Notes under the pieces: generated by a model
Database searches by the model: none
Told to the model about the DNA's origin: nothing
The model's input: the letters and a program-made list of their open reading frames with translations, nothing else
Made by a program: the position numbers and the translations under genes
Assembly (NCBI RefSeq): GCF_027744825.2
Contig: NC_071347.1
Span: 18,540,001-18,604,000 of the forward strand
Direction: 5' to 3'
Source: Synchiropus splendidus
Taxonomy: Eukaryota > Chordata > Actinopteri > Syngnathiformes > Callionymidae
Length of the DNA stretch: 64,000 nucleotides
In this document: piece after piece, positions 11,601 to 24,428 of the stretch
Layout: each line of letters starts with the position of its first letter
Position numbering within the stretch: the first letter of the stretch is position 1

Positions 11601-14600
11601 CCGACCTGTTCGACATCCTCCTCCCTATGCTGAACATCTACCAAGAGTTTGTGAGGAATCACCAGTATAGTCTGCAGATCCTGGCTCACTGCAAGCAGAA
11701 CAGAGACTTTGACAAGCTGCTGAAGCAGTATGAGGCCAAACCTGACTGTGAGGAGAGAACTCTGGAGACCTTCCTCACCTATCCCATGTTCCAGGTGAGC
11801 ACCGATGTCTGGCAGATGTCCACCAGGATAAAAATTGACCTGTTCATTGACCTCACCGTAAACACTCTTAAATCCGGTCATTGAAATTGAAAATTCTTAT
11901 TACTGATTTATTCATTCTGTCAGCAGCAATAAAACTGCTACATGTTTCTTTCTTTTTTTTTTTCCACATGGCACGACTCCATCTCATTGTTGTCGACCAC
12001 TGATGCCTCGCTGAGCCTCATATCACCAGCAGGCATTTGTCTGCATCTGTCTTGATTATCTATTTTGGTTTCCGCGTCTATAAAAAGCATCGATTTTCAG
12101 AGCTCGGGCTTCAATAACGGCCCCTTCTCTGGCAGGCGTCGGTACTGTTGGGACTTTCTGCCTCTTGCTGTGTGGAAGATAAATTTTGCTGATGAGTGAA
12201 AATTGTGTTGAGTGCTCATTAGTGTACACGCATGTTGTGTGTATTCCTGTACACTAACTGCCTTACCTGTTGTTGTTTTCGACCTCCGTAGATCCCCCGC
12301 TACATCCTGACGCTTCATGAACTCCTGGCCCACACGCCGCACGAACACATTGAGCGCAACAGTCTGGATTATGCCAAGTCTAAACTTGAGGAGCTTTCCA
12401 GGTAAATGTTACGGAAAAACAACTCCTACAATAACAAGTATTGCAGCAATTGAAGACTTAAAGGTACATGAATAAAGATGAGGTAATATTGCTGCAATAA
12501 GTTAAAAAAGTATTTTATTGTCTAATTTATACATACAATCATAGAAGTACTTTTTTTAAATTTTGCAGTCTAATGTTCACTTGAGAAATTACGGAAACGT
12601 GTTCATATTTTATTATCATTTTAAGTGGTAAGAATTTGAGTGACTCGCCAAAGCTTTTATTTTTATTATATTAAGAATGATCTTCTCTGTCTAGAATCAT
12701 GCATGACGAAGTGAGCGAGACCGAGAACATCAGGAAGAACTTGGCAATCGAGCGAATGATCGTGGAAGGTTGTGAGATTCTCCTGGATACCAGCCAGACC
12801 TTTGTGAGACAAGGTAACAGCTCCACTTTTGTTTTACTCACATCTGATTCTATTCTATTCTATTCAGGCACCTTTGCATGAGGAGAGTAAAAACGTCAGC
12901 GTAAAACCTCTTCTGAGGTTTTCCTGGAATTGTTGTCCTCCTTGGCAAATTTGGGACACCCTTTTTTTTTTTGTTTGTTCAGGGTCTCTTATCCAGGTCC
13001 CGATGAGTGAGAAGGGAAAGATCACACGTGGTCGACTGGGCTCCCTGTCACTGAAGAAGGAGGGAGAAAGGCAGTGCTTTCTCTTCTCCAAGCATCTAAT
13101 CATTTGCACCAGGGGTTCTGGAGGGAAGCTTCATCTCACCAAGGTGGGCACACGCTGCTGAGCACCTGTTTCTTAGTTCAAACAATAAAGCAGACCCCCA
13201 ACTCTCAGAGCTAAACTGAACTTATCAACCGACGGCAGATGTAAATAGCTGTCAGAAATTTTATGGCCAGCTATCACCAGTTGAACGAAAGTCTGTGTGC
13301 TTATAGCATGAGGGTGACTTTTTTAATTCTTGCAATGAAGGAGTTTTCAAGTTAGAGTTTAGCCCTCTGATTCTAGTTAGAAAATGTAAGTGTGTTTCAT
13401 GTTTGCAGAATGGAGTAGTGTCCCTCATAGACTGCACTCTTATGGAGGACCCAGAGGGGACTGACGATGAGTGTAAGTGTTTGGCTGCTACTGTACAGGA
13501 AGAAAAAAAATGTTGAACATACATGTAATACTTGAATTAAGTCAGTGATGATACAACGTATGTGCTGTTTTCCTCACAGCCAAATCAGACAAAAGCGGCC
13601 AGGACATGGAGCACCTGGACTTTAAGATAGTGGTTGAGCCGAAGGACAGCCAGTCATTCACTGTCATCCTGGTGGCGTCCTCCAGGCAGGAGAAGTCGGC
13701 GTGGACCAGTGACATCAGCCAGGCATGTCAACACACATCACCGTCCGCTGCTGTCAAAGATGCGGATCGGGATGTTAGAGTTGAGCCCGTACACAACACA
13801 GCCAACCATGTGTGTTTCTGCTTGTCCTACAGTGCATTGACAACATCCGCTGCAATGGGCTCATGATGAACGCGTTCGAAGACAACTCCAAAGTGACAGT
13901 GCCACAAATGATCAAGTACAGTCACCTCACAGCCCTTAACTAATGCCCAACATTCAAGTAAATGAAAGTAGTGTCACTTTGATCACAAACAGGTCAGATT
14001 CCAGTCTGTACTGCGACGATGTGGACATCCGCTTCAGTAAGATGATGAACTCCTGCAAGGTGCTGCAGATCCGCTACGCCAGCGTGGAACGTCTGCTGGA
14101 GAGACTGACCGACCTGCGGTTCCTCTCCATCGACTTCCTGAACACCTTCCTTCACTCGTACCGTGTCTTTACCACGGCAGACGTGGTGCTTGACAAGCTC
14201 ATCACCATATACAAGAAGCCCATCAGCGCCATCCCAGCACGGTAAGTCAGCAAATTTACTGGGAAAATCAACCTAGATACTAAGAAATCCATTTTAAATG
14301 CAGCATAAACTTTTTGTGGGGGTCATTCCACTTAAGGAATAGCACCATTGACACACGGTGCCATTGGGTCTTCTCTGTCACAGAAGAGACCCACTACATG
14401 TGACCTAATAGATTTTTATTTTTGTCATAGAGATGTCCTCACTTTAGTGTGAAAAATTATGGGTTTGTTATTTAGTTGGAGAGTTACGGAAGTAATTTTC
14501 TAATTGTGGTGGTATGGTAAAGATGAAGTAAACACATCATTCAATTGTGTGGGAACCTGCCTGCTGGCTGCTGCAGGGTTCGAGTGATGTCGTCTGCTGT

Positions 14601-17600
14601 CTGTGGTGTCACTGTTGTTGTAATAGCCAGAAGATGGAAGCGTTACAGGGTGGTTTTGTAAAATTGCAAGATGAGCATGAATGATGATTTTTTTAATAGC
14701 AGAAATTATACCTTTATTTTTCCAAAAAATGTTTTTTCGTGTCAAAGGTGTAATTCTATTAATGATATTCATGAAAATATTGGAATAGGTGGGACTTTCC
14801 AGAAGAATTGGCCATGTGCTCTGTAAAAATGACTCAAAACTGTGTCTTCATCTTTAAAGGAACATGTTATATTTTTTGTCTAAACTTTGCTTTTTGATCC
14901 AAGAAAGGTGGCGGGGTATGACATACTTTTTGCTCTGCTTATTGCGTTGTATTTAGGTCAGCAGAGTGACCAGATGATGAATCAAGCGATGTGTTTCAAT
15001 CTATTGTATAAAAATGATAGGGAGACATATTGTGCGTTGTATCAGGGTTTTGTAGGTGTTATGCTTGCAGCAGAGCTTGCAATCTTCATTTTTATTTGCA
15101 TGTATTTAAATGAGTGATAAAGGCAGTTATTGGCTCCAGTCTTTCTCACCCATCTGAGTGTCTTCACTGGACTCTGTTGCTCTATGGCAACCTGCCTCTC
15201 TGCTGCAGGACCCCACCCATCCCTCCCCATCTCCCTGTCTGCTGAAGATTCCTAACATAAAGTATCACCACACAGTGCGGTGCGGTGGACTCGGCTCAGT
15301 GGGGTTGAGATCGGGGGGAAGCTCCCGAAAACCCACGCCCTGCCGCATGCTTTCCCATGACACTTGTCATGTCACTGCGAGACACCTACACTTGGTTGCT
15401 TGTGTCAGCAGTGGTCATGCGCGCCATCACTCGCTGTGCTATTTATGGTAACCCGTGAGGTCGCAGGAGGGTGGCAGGGAGTAGGAGGGTTTTTTTTTTT
15501 TTTTTCTGCAACACTGCAGCATGTATCTGAAACGACAGGGCATGGCTGGAAAAACGACTTCTGGAAGCAGGTCTGAATAATTTAGGAGATGTGGGCAGTG
15601 TGACTGTTTAAACGAATGATCCTATTAATAATATCGGCAGGGATTAAGAGACCTCACCTGAACGAGGCACATGGGTTTCTGACCAAATTTTTATTTATTT
15701 TTAATGTCAAGATAATAGTACATCCTGCAAATACAAAAATCATTTAATATTTTCCAGGGAAATATATTTCACAGCTAATGCTATTGTAAGTTTTTGACAT
15801 GTTTAATGCAAATGCCAACAGTAACCAGGTGAAATCAACTTTTTTTTCCATTTAAAAAGCTGTGATGTTCTTGCTCGGATAGGAGACTGTTGGACCTCAG
15901 AAAGTGGTCCTCCATGTTGAAGTTAATCTAGCATTGTCTATCTGTTGTCTTCGACACAGGTCCCTTGAATTATTCTTTGCCAGCAGCCAAAACAGCAAAC
16001 TCCTGTACGGTGATCCTCCCAGCTCCCCTAGGGCCAGTCGAAAATTCTCTTCCCCTCCTCCTCTGGCGATTGCCAAGAACTCATCCCCAAATCGCCGGCG
16101 CAAACTGTCCCTAAACATCCCTATCATCACTGGGGGCAAAGCCCTTGACCTGGCTGCCCTCAGTTGCTCCTCAAACGGCTATGCAAGCATGTACTCCACC
16201 ATGTCCCCTTTCAGTAAGACCACGTTGGACATTAACAAACTCTATGTTTCGAGCCCCATTTCAAGCAAAATACCAGATGAAGGAGAAGACAAGAAGGACA
16301 AGGCTGAGGACACCCCAGCTTGCAAACAAGGTGCGTTAACCATCAGCTTTTGAAGATCTGTCTGACATTTATTTGTAACTCTTTTTGGTATCTAGATCTC
16401 TCCGTACGAGAGGAGAGTGACAATGATCAGAACCAGAGTGATGATGCCGATGCAGAAGCCTCTCCAACGAAGTCACCAACCACCCCGAAAAACATTAAGT
16501 GCAAAAACTCTTCAGGTAAATGACATAATGCTACGGGTGAGGAACGACAGATTTCATTTTCTCACCTTGCAACGACACTAGTAACCCACAGAGGGGCTGA
16601 CGACAGAAACAATTGGTGATGAACGTGTGGGGGAAACCAATGCATGGCTGGAGTGGGTGTTTTGGGAAACTTGCGCCATAGCAACTACATCAAGAGCGTG
16701 TTTTCCCTTCCGCCCACAGCGATGAGGTCGTTTCGCTGGAGCCAAGATGATCTCTCCTTTCTAAATCTCACAGCGAAAATCCACAGACATAAGAGGCAGA
16801 GATCTGCTGAGGCGCGGCAGAAATTTCTCATCCTGTGTCTACAGTACATTCTCAAATATACATGGCAGACTGCACTGACTCTCATGATACCTCTGTTATG
16901 CTGTTAGTTGGCAGCTATTTTTAGCAGCGACCATCTTGAATATCTAAGCCTCTGGAGGGGGGAAGTCTAAAAGAGCTGCTGGTCTATGGTGACTCCATGT
17001 GGACGCACTAGAAAAGGCAGGCGGCTAATAAAAGTTGGCTTTTCCCACAGAGTTCTCTCTGTTCTCCTACAACAACGGAATGGTCATGTCCTCATGTAGA
17101 GAGCTGGATAACAACCGCAGCGCTTTGTCGGCTGCCTCTGCCTTCGCCATCGCTACAGCGGGCGCCAACGAAGGGACTCCAACGAAGGAGAAATATCGCA
17201 GGATGTCTCTTGCCAGCACAGGTACAAACACGAATCCATCATCACTAATACAAGTCTTTGGCTTAAACACTCTGTCCTCTCTCTCAAGGCTTTCCTACCG
17301 ATCAGAGAAATGGAGATAAGGAGTTTGTGATAAGACGAGCTGCGACCAACAGAGTCCTGAACGTCCTGAGACACTGGGTGTCCAAACATTCACCGGTACC
17401 TCATCTCAACACTGCAGACTTTATTATAGCTCAATAATTATTCACAGTTTCTGTCAGACTATCAATTCTGAATCAGTGCTTTTTTATATATATATATATA
17501 TTTTATTTATGCATTTTTATATTCAACAAACATACAAAGAGCACCAGGCCCAAACCAAAACAACAACGACAAAGAGAATAAATAAAACAAAAGTAAACTA

Positions 17601-20600
17601 AGAATAAATAAATAAAAAGCGACAGCAGCCAGATGAAATGTTCAGTTCATAGATGAAAAGTCCCGAGGCGTTCCCAGGCCAGACCGGAGACATAATCTCT
17701 CCAGCGAGTCCTGGGTCTTACCCGGGGTCTCCTCCCGGTAGGACATGCCCGGAACACCTCCCAGGGAGGCGTCCAGGCGTCAGAAGCCCTTATGAAAAGA
17801 CCATCAACTAACAAGGACTGTGACGTCGCCCAGCATGGTGCAGCTGGGGCCCCACCCTGGAGCCAGGCCTGGGATTGGGGCTCGAATGCGAGCGCCTGGT
17901 GGTCGGACCACTGCCCATGAGGCCTAGCCGGGCCTAGCCCGAAAGGACGACATGGGCCGTCCCTCCTGCGGACCCAACACCCACAGAGGGAGTCATAGGT
18001 GTCGGGTGCAAAGAGGACTAGGTGGCAGTCGAGGGCGGGGGACCCAACGACCTGGTTCGTGTGGACATTCTCTGGATGCCTGTTCAACCTAGTTTTTGAA
18101 TAATGGAGCCGATGAATAACCTTAAATTGTATTTAATTGTAAGCGAACATTAATAGAGCATAATCGTAACTTGGACAATGAGTCCTCCAAGAGCTCCTCA
18201 GAAATCTCAACATTCAAATCTCTCTCTCAAGCCTGTCGAATGTTATTAGATGAAGGCTTCTGAATCTGTGCTATTAAGTCATTTTTTGCAAACAAGAGAA
18301 AAGAAAGTTGTAAATATTGAATTCCTTTTAGTATTTCAAAGGTCCAGAATAGAATGTATGGGCAACGGCTGTTGTGGATGTTAAGAAAGGATGTAAATAT
18401 AATCAGCATAGTGTGTTCTTCAGTTGTGTTATTTTCTTTGGGTCTGATGTGACAGGACTTTGAGTGCAACAATGAGCTGAAAACAAAAGTAATCGCCTTC
18501 CTGGAGGAAGTGATGCACGACCCTGAGCTGTTGACCCAGGAGAGGAAAGCAGCAGCCAACATCATCAGGTATTGATTCCAGTGTTGCTTTCGCTCCGTCA
18601 TTATTCCTGATCCCTTTCTTTGCTGTGGTTTTCTTTCAGGACTCTAACTCAGGAAGACCAAGGGGACAATCAGATTACACTAGAAGATGTAACACAGCTG
18701 GTGAGTGAAGGCATTCGTCATCGTCGGTGTGGCTGGTATCACTTGTGAGAACTTGAGAAACAACATGAGCTTGGATGAATATTACATATTCCATTACGTC
18801 AGGTAAACTTTTTTTGATCCTGCTGCTGAGTCTGTTTTCGTCCTTCATTGATTTCGAGTTTTTGAAAAGGACGCATCAGTACCATTGTTGGGAAGTGAAG
18901 CGCTGGTTTGACGCACAATGCATGTTTTACAAGCATGAAAAAGTTTCTAATTGAAGTAAGGATGCCAAAAGAATGCAGTGTCTGATTTGCAGTAGAAAGA
19001 GAACAGTTTTTAGTCCTTGACGTCTCAGGAAGTGACGTCTTACATGCGTCTTAGGTGAATCCTAAGTTGCGTCGTTGTCACCATCGACTATGTGAGGGCG
19101 ACAACATGATTTCAACTCTACGTCCAACTTGCTGAAACATTTTGAGAAGGTAGTGCAGCACGGAACAAGCAGAAAACTCAATTCCTGTCAAACGCCAGTA
19201 GATGTCTTTCAGATGAACTACAGGAGCTGGATCTGGATGCTACCTGTTTCTCTCGCTGGGATTTTTCTTTAAAAATCATTTTATAGTCAAGAAAAGCGAC
19301 TGTTTATTTTACTCGAGAACAAAACATGATTCAGTAGTTTGAATGCAGTTCTAGAGTAACTGGCCCAACACTGGTCGGCACTTCTTAAATAGCTGCAAAG
19401 TATGTTTAGCAATCTCGGAAACTGACTTGGCAAAATGACTTCCAAAAAATGGCGTTATTTGTGCTTCAGTAGGGGGATCGTTCGATCTTGTCCATATGCT
19501 GATGTGGTCTGGTTAGATATACAGCTGTTGACTTCGGTCATTTTTCAGGTGGGCCCTGGAAAAGCTGAGCCTTTTGAGAACCACTCTGCACTGGAGATTG
19601 CCGAGCAACTGACTCTGCTGGACCATGTGGTGTTCAAGGTCATCCCCTACGAGTGAGGGTCATTGCATCTTGGAAGTATACATCAAAGGGTTCATTCGTC
19701 TTAGGTGGCAAATCTTTTTTTTTTTCCTCAACAGGGAGTTCTTCGGACAGGGATGGATGAAGAACGACAAAAATGAGAAAACACCATTCATCATGAGAAC
19801 AACGAAGCATTTCAATGATGTCAGTGAAATCTTTGTTGTTTTCCTCCTCTTTTTTTTTAACAAAATTACGAGTCTGTTTTTTCATAGGTCAGCAACCTAA
19901 TTGCCACAGAGATCCTTCGCTGTGAGGATGTGGTCACACGGGTAGTGGTCATTGAGAAGTGGGTGGCCGTGGCTGACATCTGCCGCTGTCTCCATAACTA
20001 CAACGCTGTGCTTGAAATCACCTCTTCCCTCAACCGAAGCTCCGTCTTCCGTCTGAAAAAGACCTGGCTGAAGGTCTCCAAACAGGTGCCTGTCCCCCTC
20101 AACCTTCCTCTGTTCAAACAGTTGCCTGAAATGTCTTTATTAAATCTCTATTACGACAGACAAAAGCATTAATTGACAAGCTCCAGAAGTTGGTCTCATC
20201 AGAGGGGAGGTTCAAGAATCTGAGAGAAGCTCTGAAGAAGTGAGTTGCAGTTTTTGCGATGTGTTTCGCACTAAAAAGACGCTTCCTTTGCTTCATTTTC
20301 TGATTTAAACGTCATTTCCCTTGTTAGCTGCGACCCCCCTTGTGTGCCCTATTTGGGGATGTACCTCACTGACCTGGCTTTCATCGAGGAGGGGACGCCA
20401 AATTACACCGAGGACAACTTGGTCAACTTCTCAAAGATGAGGATGGTATGGAATCTGTGCTCTGTTTTTCAATCATCTGCATTTGAAATATCCCTATATC
20501 ATTAATCTGTTCACTTGTTTCAGATCTCTCACATCATCAGAGAAATTCGGCAGTTTCAGCAAACAGCATACAAGCTTGAACTTCAACCAAAGGTCAACAA

Positions 20601-21548
20601 CTCTAAAAAATGTTTTGTTTAATTCAAAAAGCTTTTCCAATGCAGAATACAATTTTGAGGTTTACCTGACTAAGTCTGAGTCACGGAGCACCACCACTGA
20701 GGACCGGTTACAGAACCCTGGTCTAAACCATCCATCAGGGCAGTGTCTCGCTACGATCCTTTCACCTCAGAGGCACATCTTCTGTTACAGATCACCCCTG
20801 ACCAGTATCAAAACCCATCCACCCAGTCTGACCTCTCCTCTTCACCTGTCTTGCTTTCCATCCATTACTCTGGATGACTGATCCCAAACTTATCTGTTCC
20901 CCCCTCCTGTGACTTCACCCTTCCCCTTGCTTCTCATTCACACCCATTTGTATTTTGGAGTTATTTTGTCATATATTTATTTGTCATCTGTCTAGATTAA
21001 TAATAGTTTAATCCGGTTTTACGCCCATGTTAGGATAAAATATTTAAAGGTACACAGGTTGCCATGTGTGATTTATAGAATCATCCGTATTTGATCATTC
21101 ATTCATGTAAAAAAATTCAGTATTTTGTTGTTGGTTTGCAGTTGTTTTCCTTAAATATTGACTCCCGAAGAGCCCCTATTTGTATCCCAATTAATAGCAA
21201 GTCATCTAAGAATGGCAGAACAGGAGTGTGAAATTAATTTTGAGGAATCTCAAGGTTGCTAAATCAGAAAAGAAGACAGCCTCTGTTTATGTTTGATACT
21301 TATCTGCCTTGATCCTGGAGCTGCATCTGACCATAGCTATTTATCAGGTGTTGCCTACTGATTCTGTGGAATGAAATTAAGGGTCAAGTGATGGTAGTTT
21401 TCAAGTGTCTTTAAATAATGTTTTGACCCTCACAAGTGTCCGTCTTGCCCTGCAGGTAGCCCAGTATCTGCTGGACAAGAGCTCTGTTCTGGATGAAGAA
21501 AGCATGTACGAAGCCTCACTCAGAATTGAGCCCAAAGTGCCAAACTGA
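2609..21548 (+). CDS. rasgrf1: Ras-specific guanine nucleotide-releasing factor 1, complete, 27 coding exons
   Basis: The product is a large, mainly neuronal exchange factor that in mammals binds Ca2+/calmodulin and activates Ras through its CDC25 domain and Rac through its DH domain. Joining 27 exons gives 1,256 codons with no frameshift or internal stop, close to the mammalian length of about 1,260-1,270. Domain order is PH (about 22-129), coiled coil (about 150-175), IQ (about 209-230), DH (about 240-430), PH (about 460-585), REM (about 630-745), a low-complexity linker, and CDC25 (about 1020-1254). The start [11 protein letters not shown] matches RASGRF1 rather than RASGRF2, which begins MQKSVRYNEGH. 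The start ATG has A at -3. All introns show GT-AG borders except introns 4 and 12, which are GC-AG. Intron 1 is the largest (2885-8491). Assignment to rasgrf1 is firm; a lineage-specific duplicate elsewhere cannot be excluded. Exon coordinates are given in the block entries. Confidence 0.96.
6605..7225 (-). mobile_element. 5'-truncated LINE (non-LTR retrotransposon) 3' end
   Basis: A 202-codon minus-strand frame (7219-6611) reads as the extreme C-terminus of a teleost LINE reverse transcriptase: [30 protein letters not shown] text (here [10 protein letters not shown]), [12 protein letters not shown] and EVWASLLR. No RT catalytic domain is present, and the segment just before the [10 protein letters not shown] block looks deleted or scrambled. 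The copy is a dead fragment in rasgrf1 intron 1, antisense to the host gene. The clade (CR1/L2/RTE-like) cannot be fixed from this tail. Confidence 0.8.
8099..8124. repeat. (AC)n microsatellite followed by poly-A
   Basis: A short alternating AC tract of about eight repeats runs directly into nine A residues, in rasgrf1 intron 1 upstream of exon 2. Confidence 0.9.
11456..12813 (+). other. rasgrf1: rasgrf1 exons 6-9: DH (Rac-GEF) domain and link to PH2
   Basis: Exon 6 is 11456-11535, exon 7 is 11601-11794, exon 8 is 12292-12401 and exon 9 is 12695-12813, covering residues about 293-461. Readable DH landmarks are [18 protein letters not shown] in exon 7 and [19 protein letters not shown] in exon 8, the latter being the most conserved DH helix and the one that contacts the Rho-family GTPase in this family. 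Exon phases close exactly across this block (exons 5-7 total 528 nt). The intron between exons 6 and 7 is only 65 bp. Confidence 0.93.
12983..13915 (+). other. rasgrf1: rasgrf1 exons 10-13: second PH domain
   Basis: Exon 10 is 12983-13143, exon 11 is 13409-13472, exon 12 is 13580-13722 and exon 13 is 13833-13915 (residues about 461-611). The block contains [20 protein letters not shown] and [20 protein letters not shown], the latter ending in the C-terminal PH helix with its tryptophan. Exon 12 ends in CAG followed by GCATGT, so intron 12 (13723-13832) is GC-AG. Using the next GT four bases downstream would break the frame relative to exon 13. Exon 11 is the least conserved part, where the acidic loop differs from mammals. 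Confidence 0.92.
13993..17395 (+). other. rasgrf1: rasgrf1 exons 14-18: REM domain and serine/proline-rich linker
   Basis: Exon 14 is 13993-14241 ([23 protein letters not shown]), exon 15 is 15960-16330, exon 16 is 16396-16515, exon 17 is 17051-17221 and exon 18 is 17289-17395. Exons 15-17 encode a disordered linker rich in Ser, Pro and basic clusters ([28 protein letters not shown]), which in mammals carries regulatory phosphorylation sites. Exon 18 begins the segment leading to CDC25. The last coding triplet of exon 18 is CCG (Pro), where mammals usually have Gln, but the splice junction is unambiguous. Confidence 0.92.
17665..17780 (-). mobile_element. LINE C-terminal fragment, minus strand
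   Basis: The minus strand encodes [20 protein letters not shown] followed by [13 protein letters not shown], the same LINE tail seen at 6605-7225. It then breaks off into unrelated sequence instead of continuing to the usual element end. It lies in rasgrf1 intron 18, next to an oppositely oriented piece of what looks like the same family (17815-18062). Confidence 0.75.
17815..18062 (+). mobile_element. G+C-rich LINE 5' leader-like fragment, inverted relative to its neighbour
   Basis: This G+C-rich tract (GGGGCCCCACCCTGGAGCC, then GGGCTCG, GCGAGCGCCTGGTGG) resembles the leader I recall for the same abundant teleost LINE, read on the plus strand. The adjoining 3' fragment is on the minus strand. 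The identification rests on recall of the repeat, not on a search. Confidence 0.55.
18456..21548 (+). other. rasgrf1: rasgrf1 exons 19-27: CDC25 Ras-GEF catalytic domain and stop
   Basis: Exons are 18456-18568, 18640-18700, 19549-19652, 19735-19819, 19888-20085, 20160-20239, 20328-20445, 20524-20592 and 21456-21548 (TGA at 21546-21548). They encode residues about 951-1256. CDC25 landmarks are [50 protein letters not shown] and the signature [20 protein letters not shown], which includes the residues that insert next to the Ras nucleotide pocket in this family. The last intron (20593-21455) contains no exon-like sequence I recognise. Confidence 0.94.
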
Positions 21549-24428
21549 TGGTGAAGCTCGTCCTCGTTGTTCCCTCTGTTAATATTACGCATCAGTTAAC
21601 ACACACACAGCCACTTTTGTATAGTTGTATTTGCTCTTCTGTACAGTAGATGTTAACAATTGTTTAAAGCATTAAAATGTACGAATTCTGTTTGTCGCCA
21701 TGACGCCACCTGCTTGTGATTTTTATTTTTCTTCCTTAGGGATATTTTTTGGAGCATTATAACAGAGGTCACAGCAAGTTTTCGTGACCAATGACATTAT
21801 TTTGCTTTGTCTCATGGTGTGTCAACTTTGCACTTTTGCAGCACTCGTGCCGTCTGCCAAACGTTTTCTTTGCTTGAGTTTTAAAACGATGTTTCTCTGC
21901 AACCAATGTAGCATTGTACAAAACAACTGCATCAAATCAGGTATAAGAGCAGAGAGAAATTGGTGGTGCATAAAAGTGACAAACAAGTTTGACATGCCGG
22001 TGACTGAAGCAGGAAGATGTGATCTGTCATTTAGGCTCAATGAAACCTTATTGCATTTGCTGACCACTACTTTCTGAAATGTATAAGACAACAGGGTGCA
22101 CAGTTGAGCGTCAGGGTTCTTATCTGTTGTTTTTGTTGGTTTGTATTTAGTAATAACAGCCAACCTCGACGTCTGTTTTCCCATTCAGAATGTAGTACTG
22201 CATCTGGAGCATGCGCAGTGCCATCTTCTTTGTTTATGAATCGAACAATACAACGCCTTCTTTGTGCGTAGCGTACACACACACACTACATCGTCTTGCA
22301 TCCACCTGCACAGACTATGATACTCTGTAACTCCAGTTATCACGACCTTTCTCAAATTTTTCACTAAGAATTTGGGCATTAAGTAAAGCTGTAACTAAGA
22401 TATAAATGAATAAAATTGCTTTACTTCACAATATTTGGCCCTCAAAATGCATTGAAAATATTGGGGAACCCTGACCTCCTCTATGAAAACAGAACCCTGA
22501 GAGGAATGTCTGGAGAGTCAGTTGAGACTACAAGGAAAGAGCAAAACCAGAAGGCTTCCATTTTGTTTTTAGCCTCCTGTGTCATGAGCAATAGAGCGAG
22601 TGGTTATTTGATGCTGATCTTCTCAGGTGAATGCAATAAGCTTTCATTGGTCTCATATCAGCAGTTTTACTTTTTATGTGAAGGACGGGCCAGACAATGG
22701 GTCTGTTTTTTTTCCCTCGTTCTCCAGCCAACACTGAACATCGCTGCAAAGGTGTTATTGTAAGACTGTTGCTTACAGACTTAAAATCAGCTTTATTGAT
22801 ATTTTGGAAATATTGCACTGTTACATGATATTTCAGGAACCTTTTAATGCAATGCTATTCTAAAGAGCTTTGAAGTGGTCCTGGAGCCAACGTTGAGAGA
22901 AGAGGAGTGGCAAGTGAGTCAAACGCTGACTGCATGTGTTAAGTGTGTCGGACCCAAAACTAAACACGACTTCATCTGCTTACTTGTCAACCTGGCTCAC
23001 TAGTTTAGCTTCTGATTCTCTGGGGGAAAAAAACTATTCCAGATCCTTCTGTTCCTCAATGTAAAGAAGGATGTTCTCATTTAAATTGAACCCAAATCTG
23101 ATTGTCACACGAATTGCCCGCAGCCAAAAGTGAGATACTTTGTGGAGTAAAAGGTTGTTGCTCTTCTGTAATTAAAAGACAATCTGTCCTTTTTGCTGTT
23201 CCAGTGATTGTGGAACGTGACTGTATATCACTCTGTTATATGCATTGCTGTTTAACACTATTATGAAAAAAAAAAAAAAACTATGTGAATGACCTCTGCC
23301 TGCAGCATTCAAACACTATTTTTGTAGTAGTATACGAGAGTGACCTGCTCTTTATATGAACATGAGACAGTATTTTGTACCTTGTCGTCGGTTCACCTCA
23401 CTGAGATGTGCTGTACGTTTTGTACATGCAGCCCTGCATTAATTCTCAATGTGGACGTGTAATCTTATACGCAAATTGTACTCCAAAGTTAAACAAACCG
23501 CTACGAAGGTGTGGTCTTGAAATCTAGAGATAGGAAACAACTTCAAAGTGTTCTGCATTTATACTGTAATCCTGTCTATAACCATTTCTGTTAGCAGGAA
23601 TATAGTTATGTAGTGCTTATTCTGTGAATATTTGTATGTATTTTTACTATGTATGTACAGTACACTTTTGAAGCTCATGTGGCAGGCATGCAACACATCC
23701 ACAGACACAATATTACTATATACTGTACACACTTATACATGCACATACTCTTATAAGGAATATAACAAATAAACATTTTTGCTGTTAGCAATACCCAGTC
23801 GTATGAAAATTATCTTTCAACCTTCATGTTTTCATTTCTTAAGAAGTATATTCCCAGTTTTGTTAATAAATAAAGAAAGAACGAAAGAAAAATAAAAGTA
23901 TAACAATAAACAGAATAAATATGATGGTGATATTATATTAATAATAATAATAATAATAATAATAAAACATGTTTCCTGGTAACCTCTTGCAAATAAATCA
24001 ATTTTATCTCAGGGGCATTTGGTCTCTAGTGTTTTTGTAGGTCATTGTCAGTTGTTCAATTTGTATGAGCTCAAAAATATTTATTTATTTCAATAGAAGG
24101 AGTCTTGAAATGATGCCTGTGATGTTTGTTAGTCACAGAACCCGTTTCAGCACAGTGTATTTATGTCATAATTCCTTATTTTAGTGTTAGTTCCTGCATG
24201 GATTACAAGTATTGAACATTATTTGTCGTATATATTTAGTCATATATACATGTTGTTGGTTTTTTTTAGTTTGAATCAGTGTATGATTCAACATAATTTA
24301 AAAAAACAATGTTGATTTAATCTTGTAATGTTTAAAATGGAAAACGGTAGAATAGGATTAAACGAAAGGTAGCGGAATATGAAAACAATTGATATTTGGT
24401 CGTGTAGTTACGTCTGAGATGACGGAAT
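21549..24428 (+). other. rasgrf1 3' UTR and intergenic stretch before blm
   Basis: No coding exon is seen. Candidate plus-strand polyadenylation signals are ATTAAA at 21671-21676, AATAAA at 22409-22414 and AATAAA at 23768-23773. The last is followed within about 10 bases by a T/G-rich stretch, which fits a cleavage site and would give a 3' UTR of about 2.2 kb. An (AAT)n tract lies at 23939-23965. Which signal is used cannot be decided from sequence. Confidence 0.5.
23939..23965. repeat. (AAT)n trinucleotide microsatellite
   Basis: About nine uninterrupted AAT units lie between rasgrf1 and blm. Confidence 0.9.

Noticed and set aside
16644..16907. 87-codon frame between rasgrf1 exons 16 and 17
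   Set aside because: Conserved exons 16 and 17 join in phase without it, and it is not flanked by matching splice sites.
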